From Pseudaquidulcibacter saccharophilus (GTDB lineage: Bacteria > Pseudomonadota > Alphaproteobacteria > Caulobacterales > Aquidulcibacteraceae), in NCBI RefSeq assembly GCF_019455445.1, contig NZ_JAHWUS010000003.1:186001-250000 (forward strand): a stretch of 64,000 nt of DNA, in the 5' to 3' direction. Positions within the stretch are counted from its first letter, which is position 1. The number at the start of each line of letters is the position of its first letter. The position numbers and the translations under genes were made by a program. Of the stretch, positions 62,699-64,000 are shown piece after piece. Below the pieces are notes generated by a model. The model did no database searches, had not been told where the DNA came from, and saw only the letters and a list, made by a program, of their open reading frames with translations.

Positions 62699-63664
62699 AT
62701 GAATAAAATTATCAGTTTGAAACAATACGGAAATTCAGAGAACTTAGAGATTTTGGAACAGGCAATTCAACCACCAAATGATGATGAAGTGCAAATTAAA
62801 CAAAGCGCAATTGGGGTAAATTTTGTTGATATATATTTCCGAGACGGGATTTATAAATTTCCAAACTTACCCGGCGTTTTGGGTGTCGAAGCGGTGGGCG
62901 AAATTTCCGCAATTGGCAAAAATGTGTCTGGTTTTACAATTGGTGACATTGTTGCATATGCGGGTTTTCCTATCGGATCATATGTTCAATATCGTAATAT
63001 TGATGCCCGAAGAATTATAAAAATCCCAACCAAAATTAATTCCAAATTATTGGCAGGTAATTTTCTGCGCGGTCTTACTGCGGCGGCGCTTTTATTTCAT
63101 GTTATAGAACCAAAGAATGGCATGAAAATTCTTGTTCATAGTGCGGCGGGTGGGCTTGGCACAATTCTTACCAAATGGGCGGCGCATCTTGGTATCGAAA
63201 TATTTGCAACAGTAAGCAATGATTATAAGGCAGAAATTGCCCAAGCAAATGGGGCTCACCATGTGATTAATTACAAAAGCCAAGACTTTGTAAAAAAAGT
63301 TTTGGAAATTACAAATGGCAAAGGTGTTGATTATGTTATTGACGGCGTTGGTGGCGATAATTTGCGTGATAGTTTTAGGGCGGTTAGGCAATTTGGCATT
63401 GTTGCCAACATTGGGCAAATTACGCCAATTGCGCCGATAAATATTACGGAAATTACAAATATATTTGTTTCACGGCCCAGCATCTTGTCGCTTATTGAAG
63501 ACGCTAAAATTTACAAAAGTCTTGCCAAAAAATATTTTGATTTTGTGGTTTCTTCAGGCGGTTTTGAGCACGGGCATGATTACGCATTTGCTGATTATCA
63601 GGCGGCATTAAATCTATTAGAAGCTGGAAAGAACATCGGCTCAATCAGGCTTTTGCTTGGCTAA
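62699..63664 (+). CDS. NADPH:quinone oxidoreductase (zinc-independent MDR family)
   Basis: 321 residues. GroES-like N-terminal part (QSAIGVNFVDIYFRDGIYKFPNLPGVLGVEAVGEI) and Rossmann domain (KILVHSAAGGLGTILTKWAAHLG, with the AAGGxG nucleotide loop). No zinc-binding cysteines, as in QOR-type enzymes. It reduces quinones with NADPH. AGGAG precedes the ATG. The last 24 bases overlap the convergent DUF817 gene. Confidence 0.92.
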   Translation: MNKIISLKQYGNSENLEILEQAIQPPNDDEVQIKQSAIGVNFVDIYFRDGIYKFPNLPGVLGVEAVGEISAIGKNVSGFTIGDIVAYAGFPIGSYVQYRNIDARRIIKIPTKINSKLLAGNFLRGLTAAALLFHVIEPKNGMKILVHSAAGGLGTILTKWAAHLGIEIFATVSNDYKAEIAQANGAHHVINYKSQDFVKKVLEITNGKGVDYVIDGVGGDNLRDSFRAVRQFGIVANIGQITPIAPINITEITNIFVSRPSILSLIEDAKIYKSLAKKYFDFVVSSGGFEHGHDYAFADYQAALNLLEAGKNIGSIRLLLG

Positions 63665-64000
63665 ATGCCTTTGATTTGGGCGCAAGATTACCATTACGAT
63701 TGTGAATGAAATAAACAAAAGCAAAAACCATGCGCCCATTTTCTGCATAGATACCAAATGCCACCCCGCTTGCTTTTGGCTGGGGTAAATCCATGTTTTG
63801 GTAAAGGTTCCAATATTTTCGGCGACCCACATAAAAAACGAACTCAAGATCGCCGAAAGCAAAAGCGGCATTTTATAAACCCTGTCCATTGGGCGAAAAT
63901 GAATTATTGTCCGCCAATAGGTGAGGGCAATGAGCGCAAAAATAATATAGCGAAAATCCCATATATAGTGATGGGAGAAGAAATTTATATAAATCAAAAT
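63641..64000 (-). CDS. DUF817-like membrane protein, C-terminal part, cut by window edge
   Basis: The last 119 residues of a gene running off the right edge; ATG 63997 is probably internal. Four TM segments, with WRTIIHFRP, FMWVAENIGTFTKTWIYPSQ and GWHLVSMQKMGAWFLLLFISF, the C-terminal pattern of DUF817. Function unknown. It overlaps the quinone oxidoreductase gene by 24 bases. Confidence 0.75.
   Translation of the reverse strand: MLIYINFFSHHYIWDFRYIIFALIALTYWRTIIHFRPMDRVYKMPLLLSAILSSFFMWVAENIGTFTKTWIYPSQKQAGWHLVSMQKMGAWFLLLFISFTIVMVILRPNQRHLAKQKPD

Overview
The window looks like a chromosomal segment of an AT-leaning alphaproteobacterium. Four things support this. The recA upstream region carries a GTTC-N7-GTTC LexA box on the coding strand, the alphaproteobacterial form. 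recA and alaS are neighbours. The flagellin cluster resembles Caulobacter-type FljK flagellins behind sigma-54 (-24/-12) promoters. TonB receptor, SapC-family, M16 and M61 peptidase genes fit Caulobacterales/Maricaulales-like bacteria. The exact lineage cannot be fixed without a phylogeny. No tRNA, rRNA, CRISPR array, prophage or transposase was seen.

Layout. 1-9.1 kb: a cut lipoprotein gene (phosphodiester-glycosidase type), an EnvZ/OmpR-like two-component system, a secreted Gly/Asn/Ser-rich protein, an EF-hand protein, a sterol-desaturase-family enzyme, a Tat-exported phospholipase C behind a Pho-box-like site, and a TonB receptor. 9.2-22 kb: an aminotransferase, a three-repeat secreted protein, an M20 peptidase, an lldR-lldD lactate pair with a near-ideal operator, dusA, a four-gene minus-strand operon (AIM24-like, DUF423, ygfZ, carbonic anhydrase), a CNT nucleoside transporter and a UPF0114 membrane protein. 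22.3-28.2 kb: acnB, then a repeat-rich, AT-rich insertion with a SIR2-like (probably defence) gene and a triplicated membrane protein. 28.2-34.3 kb: alaS, recA, an SGNH hydrolase, miaA. 34.4-40.2 kb: two membrane proteins plus a small XRE regulator, an M16 peptidase, SapC and a flavin reductase.

40.3-44.5 kb is the flagellin locus: two near-identical flagellins, flaG, a miniature protein that keeps only the flagellin C-terminal helices, and a third divergent flagellin. Three sigma-54 promoters are each preceded by palindromic GGCAAAAA/TTTTTGCC motifs that could be enhancer sites. 44.5-53.2 kb: nth, a 2OG-Fe(II) oxygenase, a tandem pair of M61 peptidases, two uncharacterised genes, a LysE-type exporter and aspartate aminotransferase. 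53.2-58.6 kb: branched-chain amino-acid synthesis, ilvB-ilvN-(two unknown genes)-ilvC, led by a 15-residue leader peptide with six branched-chain residues and a terminator hairpin, i.e. a classical attenuator. 58.6-64 kb: a DUF4386 membrane protein, tiny membrane-protein genes missing from ordinary ORF calls (one apparently frameshifted in a T run), a CDP-alcohol phosphatidyltransferase with a changed motif residue, serB, and a LysR regulator divergent from a quinone oxidoreductase.

Most genes are ordinary housekeeping. The parts most worth a second look are the mini-flagellin and flagellin control region, the SIR2 gene with its modular palindromic repeats, the frameshifted small membrane protein, and the triplicated proteins.
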